Shown: piece after piece, positions 8,769 through 16,618 of the stretch | How the letters are laid out: the number at the start of each line of letters is the position of its first letter | Position numbering within the stretch: the first letter of the stretch is position 1 | Source of the DNA: Morganella morganii H1r | GTDB lineage: Bacteria > Pseudomonadota > Gammaproteobacteria > Enterobacterales > Enterobacteriaceae | Assembly (NCBI RefSeq): GCF_000633515.1 | Contig: NZ_AYMP01000017.1 | Coordinates: forward strand, 22,388-86,387 | Length of the DNA: 64,000 nt | Direction of reading: 5' to 3' | Made by a program: the position numbers and the translations under genes | Notes under the pieces: model-generated | Seen by the model: only the letters and a program-made list of their open reading frames with translations | Told to the model about the DNA's origin: nothing | Databases searched by the model: none

Positions 8769-9467
8769 TTAATTAAGATTCACGTCGCGCTGCTTGCGCA
8801 GTCCGCCATAGTCATTAATGGTCTGATAAGTCAGTTTGCGACCGTTTTTACCGGCAATCTGATGGGCACTGAATGGTGCAACCATGACATTATCCAGCGG
8901 ACGCCCGTCTAACATGATATTGACGAAGGTGGTGTAATACGGCGTCGGGTTATCAATCGTAATTGCGCCGTTTTTCTGTGTAATGGTGATTTTTTCCGCT
9001 GCATCTTCGGTCTGGATGGGTAAATTCACCGGTCTGACAAATAATTTGATCCGTGACAAAATAGCCAGCTGGAGTACGTTCTTTCCTTCCAGTGATTCTT
9101 TATCCACGGACGGAATCGCTTTTACGTTCAGCCAGAAAACAGATTCTCTGTCTTTCGGCAGATCCTGAGCCAGGTTAACAATCCGCAGAATATTTTCACT
9201 GGCAGGTTCCATCACAAATAATGGTGGCGTGATAACGAAATCTTTTTCTTTGCCATTTTCGTTATCAACCCATGAGTTGATCAAAAAACGTTCTTTCGGG
9301 CTGTGGTTAATCACAGAAAGGGACGTTTGTTTAGCATCCTGGGGATAAATAATCCGGGTTGCACCGAGTGCAATTCCTGAGTTCTGATTTGATGCTGAAT
9401 AAGCAAATCCTGACATCAGAGTGAAAAACAATATCAATGCACTATTTTTTAAATAATTATAAATCAC
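8769..9467 (-). CDS. Periplasmic fimbrial chaperone, operon 1
   Basis: A 232-residue PapD/FimC-type chaperone. The signal peptide ends near AYSAS. The first immunoglobulin-like domain carries the usual marks: IALGATRIIYP, the subunit-binding region FLINSWVDNENG, then FVITPPLFVMEPASENILRIV and ESVFWLNVKAIP. The second domain includes LFVRPVNLP and NPTPYYTTF. It caps pilins by donor-strand complementation and hands them to the usher. It lies 44 bases upstream of the usher start and about 200 bases after the major subunit, with a hairpin structure in that gap. Confidence 0.95.
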   Translation of the reverse strand: MIYNYLKNSALILFFTLMSGFAYSASNQNSGIALGATRIIYPQDAKQTSLSVINHSPKERFLINSWVDNENGKEKDFVITPPLFVMEPASENILRIVNLAQDLPKDRESVFWLNVKAIPSVDKESLEGKNVLQLAILSRIKLFVRPVNLPIQTEDAAEKITITQKNGAITIDNPTPYYTTFVNIMLDGRPLDNVMVAPFSAHQIAGKNGRKLTYQTINDYGGLRKQRDVNLN

Positions 9468-9560
9468 AGATGGACCTCTTAATATTCTCTGTCAGAAATA
9501 ACGCATAGAGTATGGTATTTCATTATCCGGTGTGGTTTACGGCACAGCCGGTGATATATA

Positions 9561-9640
9561 AAACCCTCTCTGCTCCCTGTTACAGGCACAATCCATCGTC
9601 AGAATTAAGGAAATATAATTCTGTACAGAGAGAGTTTTTA
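9561..9640 (-). promoter_or_regulatory. Intercistronic hairpin after the major pilin gene, operon 1
   Basis: On the minus strand a 9-base stem (CTCTCTCTG with CAGAGAGGG, one G-U pair; plus-strand arms 9626-9634 and 9564-9572) encloses a second perfect 8-base hairpin (9600-9607 with 9616-9623). It is followed by TTTTATATAT. This looks like a partial terminator that would give more pilin mRNA than chaperone/usher mRNA. The effect is inferred from structure only. Confidence 0.55.
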
Positions 9641-9670
9641 TTTACTTAATTAATTACGTTCAGTAATTGA

Positions 9671-10219
9671 TTATTCGTATTTAACAACGAAAGTGGCATC
9701 AGCATTTGCCTGACCCGGTGTGGATACACCTTTGGCAACATAACGTGCAGAGAAGTCTAATACGTTAGTGCCTTCGTTCAGTGTTTTTGCTGCAGAGAAC
9801 TTGCTGCCGTTTGGTGATAAAATGGCAGAGGTGCTGTCAGAAATCTGAATACCGACATTCTGAGCAGCAGGTGCGTTTGTACCTGAATTTACTGCTAATA
9901 ATGTAGCATCACCATCCATGCTCTGACCGGCGAAAGCAACAGCCGCAGTGGCGGATACACTCGGGTCACAGTCAACCAGTTTGATTTTGAACGGAACCGG
10001 TGTCGTCATGTCGCCGGCCGCCGCTAATTTAGCTGTACGGTACTGACCTAATTCAACAGTCTGGTTGCTGCTTTCAGTGCTGACTGCACAGGCTGCGTTA
10101 ACCAGTTCCCCGGTAAAATGAACGTTGCCGCCGTTTACAATAACCGGATCTGCAGCAGAAGCAGCAGCGGAGAATAATAAAGCGGATACAACAGATGCAC
10201 CAATAATATTTAATTTCAT
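9671..10219 (-). CDS. Major fimbrial subunit, operon 1
   Basis: A 182-residue pilin. The signal peptide (about residues 1-23) ends in SAAASAA before DPV. The mature protein has the conserved cysteine pair C44 and C84, the VELGQYRTAKLAAAGD segment between them, alanine/threonine-rich strands, and the C-terminal FVVKYE with penultimate tyrosine. It is the first structural gene of the operon and is followed by the long intercistronic region with a hairpin, as expected for the abundant shaft subunit. The upstream region is AT-rich and long, suggesting complex control. Confidence 0.92.
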   Translation of the reverse strand: MKLNIIGASVVSALLFSAAASAADPVIVNGGNVHFTGELVNAACAVSTESSNQTVELGQYRTAKLAAAGDMTTPVPFKIKLVDCDPSVSATAAVAFAGQSMDGDATLLAVNSGTNAPAAQNVGIQISDSTSAILSPNGSKFSAAKTLNEGTNVLDFSARYVAKGVSTPGQANADATFVVKYE

Positions 10220-10363
10220 AATACTGAATTCCTAAAAAATAAACGCCATCTTCAAATTTTACTATCTCAACAGAATAGTAAACCACTACATCTGAAGAGG
10301 TTAATCTTCAGATACAATTTGAGTGTTGTGTGTACCAGAAATGAAAAAAGTGAAATACTAAAA

Positions 10364-10600
10364 TTAATACATATAATCCCGGCTGCTATCAAGATCACCA
10401 AACAGCTTGACAAAAGGCACTTCCAGAACCAGTGAAATAGTAAACAGCATATCAAGCGGAATATTGCATTCCCCGCGCTCATAGCGTGAAACCTGCTGCT
10501 GACTTAATTTTAATTTGTCACCTAATTCTGAACCGGATAATCCCTGTTCTTTTCTGTGTGCTCTGATCTGTTCTCCAACAACTTTATTTATATTCATCAT
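10364..10600 (-). CDS. MrpJ-type helix-turn-helix fimbrial/motility regulator
   Basis: A 78-residue XRE-family protein that is almost entirely one helix-turn-helix domain (residues 8-65). It carries SQQQVSRYERGE in the recognition helix, the motif characteristic of Proteus MrpJ and its paralogues, which repress flagellar genes when fimbriae are made. It lies 144 bases upstream of the major pilin gene on the same strand. In Proteus, mrpJ-type genes usually come last in fimbrial operons. Here it comes first or is a separate unit. Two adjacent ATG codons (10600, 10597) are possible starts. Flagellar repression by this copy is inferred. Confidence 0.82.
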   Translation of the reverse strand: MMNINKVVGEQIRAHRKEQGLSGSELGDKLKLSQQQVSRYERGECNIPLDMLFTISLVLEVPFVKLFGDLDSSRDYMY

Positions 10601-11706
10601 GAGTCGTACTCAAAAATTACCGGGTTTCTTATGGGAATAATATGCAAGGTATTCTGAATAACTAATCAGATAATACAGACCCGATTTCCGTCATAATAAA
10701 ATATGGCAGGAAAAGCGCAGTTGCATTTCGGGATTAAGTATTAGCGCTTACAGGTGCTAAGTAAAGTTAGTTATAACGATCAAAGGGCAATTATTGAAAG
10801 GTAAAAACTATCAATAACGATTCTTTGATCGTTGTAATCTTTTTTGGATGTTAACAATTTATGGGGTATTTAAAATTCGTGGTCTTTATTTTTTATCTAT
10901 TCTGTAATGTCATGATAAATAAGTAAATATAAATTCTGTGTAAATGTTAATTATTTTGTAAATGCCGGTTACCTTTATTTATTCTCTGTTATGACTATTT
11001 ATTTATAAAATATACGTTAATATATTGATTGTAAACAAATAAAAAATTTAATTAATATTTAATCAAAATTGCGGTTTGTTGATAAAATTTTTTAAATTAG
11101 CAACTAAAAAGAGTTAATATCTAAATAATACAATATAATCAGATAAATACACTATTTGTGTTTTTTGTAATTTTCCATAAATACATCACTAACTAAAATA
11201 ATATATCGAAATGCCTAAAATTATGACTTTTTTCATATAGTCAAACATAAAATACACATAATAAAAACATATATTTCATAATGTAAAATTTAAAAAATCA
11301 TTACACTTCATGGTGTTATATCTGTTTAAATGCAAAACACCTGAGATATTACAAATTATTACCACAATGTGCCTGTTCACAAGTTTAAAGCGTAAATGTA
11401 AAATAACACGTATCATGAGTAAATAAAGGTTCAATAATAGTTTATCTGATAAAAAAGACAGAATATGTTGCGTTATGCAGAAATATCATGCGAATCATGA
11501 TGTTGGGTTGTACATTATAGCTGGGTTACAGCGTATTATCGGTATTTATCCGGAAGACTTTAGATTTTCCGGTAGGGCGCGATAAAAACAGAGGGACGAA
11601 ATGTCACCATTTTTCATTCTGAAGGGGAAATAGCCGATGATACCGGGCTATACAGAAAGCAATGCTGCCGGTATCGGTATTCATCAGAACTGTCCGTAAT
11701 GCGTTG
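10601..11706. other. Long AT-rich control region upstream of fimbrial operon 1
   Basis: About 1.1 kb with no convincing coding sequence. The part from about 10860 to 11500 is extremely AT-rich, with runs of A and T typical of H-NS-bound DNA. The end nearest the operon contains the GATC inverted repeats listed separately. The part from 11590 to 11700 is closer to normal composition and holds only short inverted repeats. No RNA gene was recognised. Confidence 0.5.
10771..10837. promoter_or_regulatory. Nested inverted repeats with two GATC (Dam) sites
   Basis: The outer arms are TTATAACGATCAAAG (10771-10785) and its near-perfect reverse complement CTTTGATCGTTGTAA (10823-10837), 14 of 15 matching. 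The inner arms are TTATTGA (10791-10797) and TCAATAA (10811-10817). Each outer arm contains one GATC, 49 bases apart. The site lies about 170 bases upstream of the MrpJ-type gene. The symmetry suggests an operator, and the GATC sites could allow methylation-dependent control. Confidence 0.5.
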
Positions 11707-12621
11707 TTACAGCATGACCGGGATGTAGTAATTAATCACTTCCACATACTGTAAGCCGTTGGCAATAAACTCATCATGCCGCTCTGCGGGCAGCAGTTTG
11801 TAGTGCTCAATATCCGGGCCCCGTCTGCGCAGCAGGTTCATTTCTGCCAGTGTGCCGGAATAAGCGGCATGAATAATCGTGTTGTAATCGCCGGGAAGAT
11901 CCTTCAGCGTGGCCGGATCAATGGTAATTCTGAGATAATCCCCGCCGGGTAAGGTCACCGGAGAAAGTGATGCACGGCGGATACTGTCTGCTGACAATAC
12001 CGACGGCATGACCGCCGTGGTATAGGCATAACTGATATTATCTGCGGTTGATTCATACGGGGCATGCATGGCATACAAATCCGCCGGAATAATATCCACT
12101 TCCTTAAAAAATGTTTCCCAGAATTCACGCCGGAATTTCCGGTTTTCTGTCTGCCAGTCTGACAGGTTTTTCCGGTGATAATGATGAGAGCCTGTTAACT
12201 GTATTTCCGGTAATCTGGTCAGCTCCGGCTGAAACGGAACAGGGCTCTTTGCCTGCAGCGGAAAACAAAAGCCGTTGCTGTCCCAGCCCGCTTTCTTGCG
12301 GTAAGCTGATGGGGTGGTATTAAACTGTGATTTAAAGGCGCGGCAGAAGGTTTGCTGTGAATCAAAGCGGTATTTTACCGAAATATCGAGAATACTGCTG
12401 CTGGTGATCCGCAATGCTCTGGCTGCACAGGATAAACGCCGGGCGCGGATATATTTTCCGATCACCACACCGGTATGCTCTTTAAATAAACGCTGTAAAT
12501 GCCATTTGGAATATCCCGCCCGTGCGGCAATGATATCCAGCGATAAATCGGATTCCAGATTTTGCTCAATCCACAAAACCAGACTCTGAATAATACTTCC
12601 GCGAAGTCCGTCTATGTTCAT
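11707..12621 (-). CDS. AraC/XylS-family regulator, Rob-like with GyrI-type C-terminus
   Basis: A 304-residue protein. Residues 10-110 form a double helix-turn-helix AraC domain similar to the MarA/SoxS/Rob group (ARAGYSKWHLQRLFKEHTG, then YRFDSQQTFCRAFKSQFN). The remaining roughly 190 residues resemble the GyrI-like ligand-binding domain found in Rob (LPGGDYLRITI, and a C-terminal strand region). It therefore probably activates stress or efflux genes in response to a small hydrophobic compound. It is transcribed away from the chemotaxis receptor gene. Whether it is the true Rob orthologue or a paralogue cannot be decided here. Confidence 0.82.
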   Translation of the reverse strand: MNIDGLRGSIIQSLVLWIEQNLESDLSLDIIAARAGYSKWHLQRLFKEHTGVVIGKYIRARRLSCAARALRITSSSILDISVKYRFDSQQTFCRAFKSQFNTTPSAYRKKAGWDSNGFCFPLQAKSPVPFQPELTRLPEIQLTGSHHYHRKNLSDWQTENRKFRREFWETFFKEVDIIPADLYAMHAPYESTADNISYAYTTAVMPSVLSADSIRRASLSPVTLPGGDYLRITIDPATLKDLPGDYNTIIHAAYSGTLAEMNLLRRRGPDIEHYKLLPAERHDEFIANGLQYVEVINYYIPVML

Positions 12622-12890
12622 TTTTTTATTACCGGCAGAGAGTGATATCGCTCAGTCAGTTATCGGGCGATAAAAAAAGTTAACCCTATAATATTAAATG
12701 AATTTATCTTTTATATCCGCAAGGAGTGTAAATATCTGTATGCCGCACGCCCGCCTTTGTATTTTTTTATCAGGAATTGTCTTTTTTTATGTGATTTTGT
12801 GACTGCTGGCCGGAGAATGATCTTGACCCGGCGAAAAGCGGGCAGCTATTAACCTGAAAAACAACAAAATTTTAAAAAATAACAAAAAAT
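12622..12890. other. Intergenic stretch between divergent genes
   Basis: About 270 bases upstream of both the AraC-type gene and the chemotaxis receptor. Apart from the adjoining FliA-type promoter at 12891-12917, no operator, RNA gene or coding sequence was recognised. Confidence 0.4.
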
Positions 12891-12917
12891 TATAACTTTT
12901 GAATTTTCTGCCGATAA
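12891..12917 (+). promoter_or_regulatory. FliA (sigma-28) promoter of the chemotaxis receptor gene
   Basis: TATAACTT, 11 bases, then GCCGATAA. The second element is a perfect match to the flagellar sigma-28 -10 consensus, and the first matches 5 of 8 positions of TAAAGTTT. It lies 51 bases upstream of the receptor start, a normal leader length. Confidence 0.75.
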
Positions 12918-12967
12918 CAGTATCCGTATGGCGCCAGATTATTTTGTCACCCCTTAAAGGAAACTGT

Positions 12968-14527
12968 ATGCAGTTACTTCGAAACTTATCCATCCGGTTC
13001 GTCATGCTGTCGATACTCGGTATTTTGTGTCTGACACTCGGATGTGTCAGTTTTTACAGTGACTGGTCTCTGTCGAGAGTGTCTGACGGCAATGCGACCG
13101 ATCGTCAGCTCGTCCGGCAGCTGACCGTACTGAATCAGGGGAATGACCAGTATTTTCGCTTTATTTCCAGGCTGAACCGTGAAATGCAGAAAAAAGCGGA
13201 AGGGGAAATACCGGATTTAAAACCGTCTGCGGAAGCAATGAAAAATATGGGGCTGCACCTGGCGGAGATGAAACGGATTTCTCCGGGGCCGATGGATGTG
13301 CAGATGTCAGAAAGGGTCATTGCCCGCTGGCAGGTGCTCTATGATGAGGGAGTTAAAATCCAGATGCAGCTGGCGGAGCAGGGGGATCAGGCGGGTTACC
13401 GCAAACAGTCCCATGATGTCACCCCGCAGCTGAGCAAAGAATTCGGTACTGTCAGTGTTGAGTTCACGCAGGTGGCTGAGGCGCGGATCGAACAGACCCG
13501 TACCCTGGTGGACGGCCTGATGACCACCACACGGATTGTGATTATCAGCGGCACACTGTTTGGTCTGCTGATCCTGATTTTCGCTGACCGTTATCTGGTG
13601 AAGATGATGCAGCGCCCGCTGAACAATATCCGTCAGCATTTCCGCCGTATTGCCGGAGGTGATCTCAGCCGGCCGGTGGAAAGTGACGCCGCCGGACGCA
13701 ACTGTGTCGGTAAATTATTCCCGCTGCTCAGCGAAATGCAGGACAGTCTGCGGGACGCTGTGAGTTCTATCCGCGAAGGCAGTGATACCCTGCGTGACAG
13801 TGCGTCTGAGATTGCGCGCGGTAATACCGATCTCTCCTCCCGTACCGAACAGCAGGCAGCGGCGCTGGAAGAAACGGCAGCGAGTATGGAAGAGATCACC
13901 GCGACAGTGAAACTGAATGCGGATCACGCGCATCATGCCAGCGCACTGGCGGAAGTCACGTCTTCAACGGCGCATCAGGGCCATGAAATGATCGCCGCTG
14001 TTATCCGCACAATGGACGAAATTTCTGAGAGTTCACGGAAAATTGCTGAAATCACCAATGTGATAAACAGTATTGCTTTCCAGACTAACATTCTGGCGCT
14101 GAATGCCTCGATTGAAGCAGCACGGGCCGGTGTCCACGGACGTGGTTTTATGGTGGTGGCCGGTGAGGTGCGGACACTGGCCAGTAATAGTGCGGATGCC
14201 GCCAAAGAGATTGAACGGCTGATAGCGAATGCGGTATCCCGCGTCGATCAGGGTATTACGCTGGTGGCCGGCGGCGGGGAGACCATGGAGGAAATTGTCC
14301 GCGCCTCCGGTGAAGTGACTGCGATCATGAAAGAAATTGCCATTGCGTCAGAGGAGCAGACCAAGGGGATCCTGCAGATCGGCACCGCAATCACCCAGAT
14401 GGACACGGTGACCCAGCAGAATGCCTCGCTGGTCAGCAGCGTTTCTGAAACCGCCGCCGGTCTGGAATTACAGACGCAGGCGCTGCAAAACTCCGTACAG
14501 AAATTCCGCCTCCGTACCGCAGACTGA
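12968..14527 (+). CDS. Methyl-accepting chemotaxis protein
   Basis: A 519-residue receptor. Membrane helix 1 is at about residues 11-30. A periplasmic four-helix-type sensor of about 150 residues follows, then membrane helix 2 (IVIISGTLFGLLILIF) and a HAMP domain (QRPLNNIRQHFRRIAGGDLS). The signalling domain contains the conserved hairpin tip (INSIAFQTNILALNASIEAA followed by RAGVHGRGFMVVAGEVRTLA). The length matches Tar/Tsr-type receptors, but the C-terminus (FRLRTAD) lacks the NWETF-like CheR-docking pentapeptide, so it may depend on another receptor for methylation. The ATG at 12968 follows AAGGAAA; an upstream in-frame ATG overlaps the promoter. Confidence 0.93.
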   Translation: MQLLRNLSIRFVMLSILGILCLTLGCVSFYSDWSLSRVSDGNATDRQLVRQLTVLNQGNDQYFRFISRLNREMQKKAEGEIPDLKPSAEAMKNMGLHLAEMKRISPGPMDVQMSERVIARWQVLYDEGVKIQMQLAEQGDQAGYRKQSHDVTPQLSKEFGTVSVEFTQVAEARIEQTRTLVDGLMTTTRIVIISGTLFGLLILIFADRYLVKMMQRPLNNIRQHFRRIAGGDLSRPVESDAAGRNCVGKLFPLLSEMQDSLRDAVSSIREGSDTLRDSASEIARGNTDLSSRTEQQAAALEETAASMEEITATVKLNADHAHHASALAEVTSSTAHQGHEMIAAVIRTMDEISESSRKIAEITNVINSIAFQTNILALNASIEAARAGVHGRGFMVVAGEVRTLASNSADAAKEIERLIANAVSRVDQGITLVAGGGETMEEIVRASGEVTAIMKEIAIASEEQTKGILQIGTAITQMDTVTQQNASLVSSVSETAAGLELQTQALQNSVQKFRLRTAD

Positions 14528-14533
14528 CACGGT

Positions 14534-14902
14534 TCAGATTGCTGCCGTGGTCAGTAAATCACGGTAGTAATCTATCTTTCTTTCCAGGTGCTGAAAATGA
14601 TCATTCAGCACCGCTATCTGCAGCTGTAATGCCCCGCTGTGTGCCAGCAGTAAATCCATACGCGCCTGTGCCGTCTCCTCTCCCTGAGCCCGTAAATCCG
14701 CATAATGTTTTATCGATTTCAGCGGCATGCCGGTTTCTTTCAGTCGTGTGATAAAAGTTACCCATTCCGCATCACGGGCGGAGTAACAGCGGTGATTATT
14801 TGCCCGGCGCAGCGGGATCAGAATGCCTTCTTTTTCATAAAACCGCAGGGTGTGGATGCTGAAACCGGTTAAGGCAGAAAACGCACTGATGGAATAATGC
14901 AT
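14534..14902 (-). CDS. MerR-family transcriptional regulator
   Basis: A 122-residue regulator. A winged helix-turn-helix (SISAFSALTGFSIHTLRFYE, RANNHRCYSARDAEWVTFI) is followed by a dimerisation coiled coil (residues 75-118). No metal-binding cysteine pair is seen near the C-terminus, so it belongs to the YyaN/AdhR-like group rather than the metal sensors. The start at 14902 follows AGAGG. It is transcribed divergently from the SDR gene, and the shared promoter has MerR-type architecture. It most likely controls that SDR gene. Confidence 0.85.
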   Translation of the reverse strand: MHYSISAFSALTGFSIHTLRFYEKEGILIPLRRANNHRCYSARDAEWVTFITRLKETGMPLKSIKHYADLRAQGEETAQARMDLLLAHSGALQLQIAVLNDHFQHLERKIDYYRDLLTTAAI

Positions 14903-14913
14903 ACAGAAACCTC

Positions 14914-14940
14914 TTGACCTCGAGTGAACTCTATCTTTTA
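14914..14940 (+). promoter_or_regulatory. MerR-type promoter/operator of the SDR gene
   Basis: TTGACC is followed by CTCGAGTGAACTCTATC, containing the short dyad GAGT-GA-ACTC, and then a T-rich -10-like region. A dyad inside the spacer after a TTGAC -35 box is the usual arrangement of MerR-activated promoters. It lies between the divergent MerR and SDR genes. Confidence 0.55.
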
Positions 14941-14972
14941 CGCTCAGCGGACTAATGTCAAAGGAGGTTTGT

Positions 14973-15761
14973 ATGAACAATCAGAATTATGTGGTGATCA
15001 CCGGTGCCAGCGCCGGTATCGGGCGGGCAATAGCGGCCGCTTTTGCCCGCAGGGGAAATAATGTGGTGCTGGTGGCGCGGCGTGAGGATGCGCTGCTGAC
15101 ACTTAAGGCGGAGCTGATGCAGCAGAACCCGGACATCACGGCAGAAATCCGCGTGTGTGATTTGTCTGTGCCCGGTAATGCGGCGGCGCTGTATCACTCG
15201 TTGTCGGCACTGAATATTATTGTGTGGATTAATAATGCCGGTTTCGGCTATTACGGCACGGTGGCAGAGCAACCGGTGGCGGAAGCTGAGAAGATGCTGG
15301 CCCTCAATGTGAATGCCCTGATGGTGTTGTCGGCGCTGTATGTGCAGGATTATCAGCATACGGACGGTGCGCAGCTGATCAATATCAGTTCGGCGGGCGG
15401 ATATACGATTGTCCCCTCAGCGGTAACCTATTGCGCCACGAAGTTTTTTGTCAGTGCTTATACCGAAGGGCTGGCACGTGAGCTTATCCGCAGCGGTGCA
15501 AAACTGCGGGCAAAAGTGCTGGCACCGGCAGCCACACAGACAGAATTTGGTCAGGTGGCAAATAATACGGATTCTTATGATTATGACCGTGCATTCGGGC
15601 GTTATCATACCAGTGATGAAATGGCGGCGTTTGCGCTTGAACTGTATGATGCGGACAGCATCACCGGCATGATTGATCGTGATGATTTCTGCTTTCAGCT
15701 GGCGGATACCCGGTTCCCGCATGCGGAAAACAGCCGGTCAAATCAGAACGTCTCTTCATAG
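14973..15761 (+). CDS. Short-chain dehydrogenase/reductase
   Basis: A 262-residue SDR enzyme, cytoplasmic and NAD(P)H-dependent. The cofactor motif TGASAGIG is at about residues 12-19, NNAG is at about 90, and the catalytic set is a serine (NISSAGG) and YCATK (Tyr-x-x-x-Lys). It resembles the YqjQ/DltE-like group of SDR proteins. The ATG at 14973 has a strong AAAGGAGG ribosome binding site. The substrate is unknown. Its pairing with a divergent MerR regulator suggests induction by a small reactive compound or aldehyde. Confidence 0.88.
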   Translation: MNNQNYVVITGASAGIGRAIAAAFARRGNNVVLVARREDALLTLKAELMQQNPDITAEIRVCDLSVPGNAAALYHSLSALNIIVWINNAGFGYYGTVAEQPVAEAEKMLALNVNALMVLSALYVQDYQHTDGAQLINISSAGGYTIVPSAVTYCATKFFVSAYTEGLARELIRSGAKLRAKVLAPAATQTEFGQVANNTDSYDYDRAFGRYHTSDEMAAFALELYDADSITGMIDRDDFCFQLADTRFPHAENSRSNQNVSS

Positions 15762-15772
15762 GGCCCCGGGTG

Positions 15773-15798
15773 TACCGGGTGATTGCCGTCACCCGGTA
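15773..15798 (+). terminator. Terminator-like hairpin after the SDR gene
   Basis: A 9-base stem (TACCGGGTG / CACCCGGTA) with an 8-base loop lies 12 bases after the SDR stop codon. Only a weak T-tract follows. Confidence 0.5.
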
Positions 15799-15847
15799 TT
15801 ACTGATAGTGTGAGACAACTCTCACTTTTCAGGTTGGATACCTTTTT

Positions 15848-16381
15848 ATGCTGCAATTACTTCCGGTTACTTCACCGGCTGATCCGGTGCTCGATGATAT
15901 TCGTCCGTTGTATGAATCCGCTTTTCCGCTGCATGAACAGCGCACGCGGGCAGGGCGGGATAAACTGTTTGCACAGCCCGGCTATTATCTGTATCAGATA
16001 AGGGATAATGATCGCTTTGCCGGATTTACCGGCTGCTGGCAGATTGGCTCCCTGGTTTATATTGAGCACATTGCTATTGTGCCGCAGATGCGCGGCAGTG
16101 GTGTCGGTCAGCGGGCGTTGTCACTTTTTTGTCAGGAAAAACAGCGGGTTGTTCTGGAAATTGATCCGCTGACGGATGACGTGGCGCAACGCCGTCTGCG
16201 TTTTTATCAGCACTGCGGTTTTGCTGTTAATGACTATATTCACCACCACCCGGCTTACCGCCCGGAGTTTCCGCCGCATGAGCTGGTGATCCTGAGTTAT
16301 CCGCAGGTCATTAATCCGGAAGAATATCAGCAATTTAAGCACTTTCTTATCCATCACATTATGCCGGGAAATCTGTTGTAG
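15848..16381 (+). CDS. GNAT-family N-acetyltransferase
   Basis: A 177-residue cytoplasmic acetyltransferase. The central acetyl-CoA-binding motif is visible as LVYIEHIAIVPQMRGSGVGQ (the GNAT pattern R/Q-x-x-G-x-G/A). It is followed by VVLEIDPLTDD and a YQHCGF motif typical of the family C-terminus. The substrate is unknown. It is a single gene with a weak ribosome binding site, separated from the SDR gene by a hairpin. Confidence 0.82.
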   Translation: MLQLLPVTSPADPVLDDIRPLYESAFPLHEQRTRAGRDKLFAQPGYYLYQIRDNDRFAGFTGCWQIGSLVYIEHIAIVPQMRGSGVGQRALSLFCQEKQRVVLEIDPLTDDVAQRRLRFYQHCGFAVNDYIHHHPAYRPEFPPHELVILSYPQVINPEEYQQFKHFLIHHIMPGNLL

Positions 16382-16618
16382 CACCCGCCTCAGCGCATAT
16401 GATGATGACCGCTTTTCCGGCAGTCTGCCTGCCGGTTTCCGTACCGTACCCCGCTGCCATCCACCAACAGTGAGGCGATTGTCAGTAAAGCATTGTTCAG
16501 ATGGCTGTCAAATCAATCTTCCGGAGTACAAAAAATGAAATACATTTATTACCGTATTGATTATAGGGAGAGAAAAGGCAAAAAATACTGAGTGTAAATT
16601 TTCTTATAAGGGTAAAAA

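Noticed and set aside
10771..10837. An invertible promoter like that of the Proteus mrp operon
   Set aside because: The inverted repeats are only 37 bases apart, too short to carry a promoter, and no recombinase gene of the MrpI/FimB type lies nearby.
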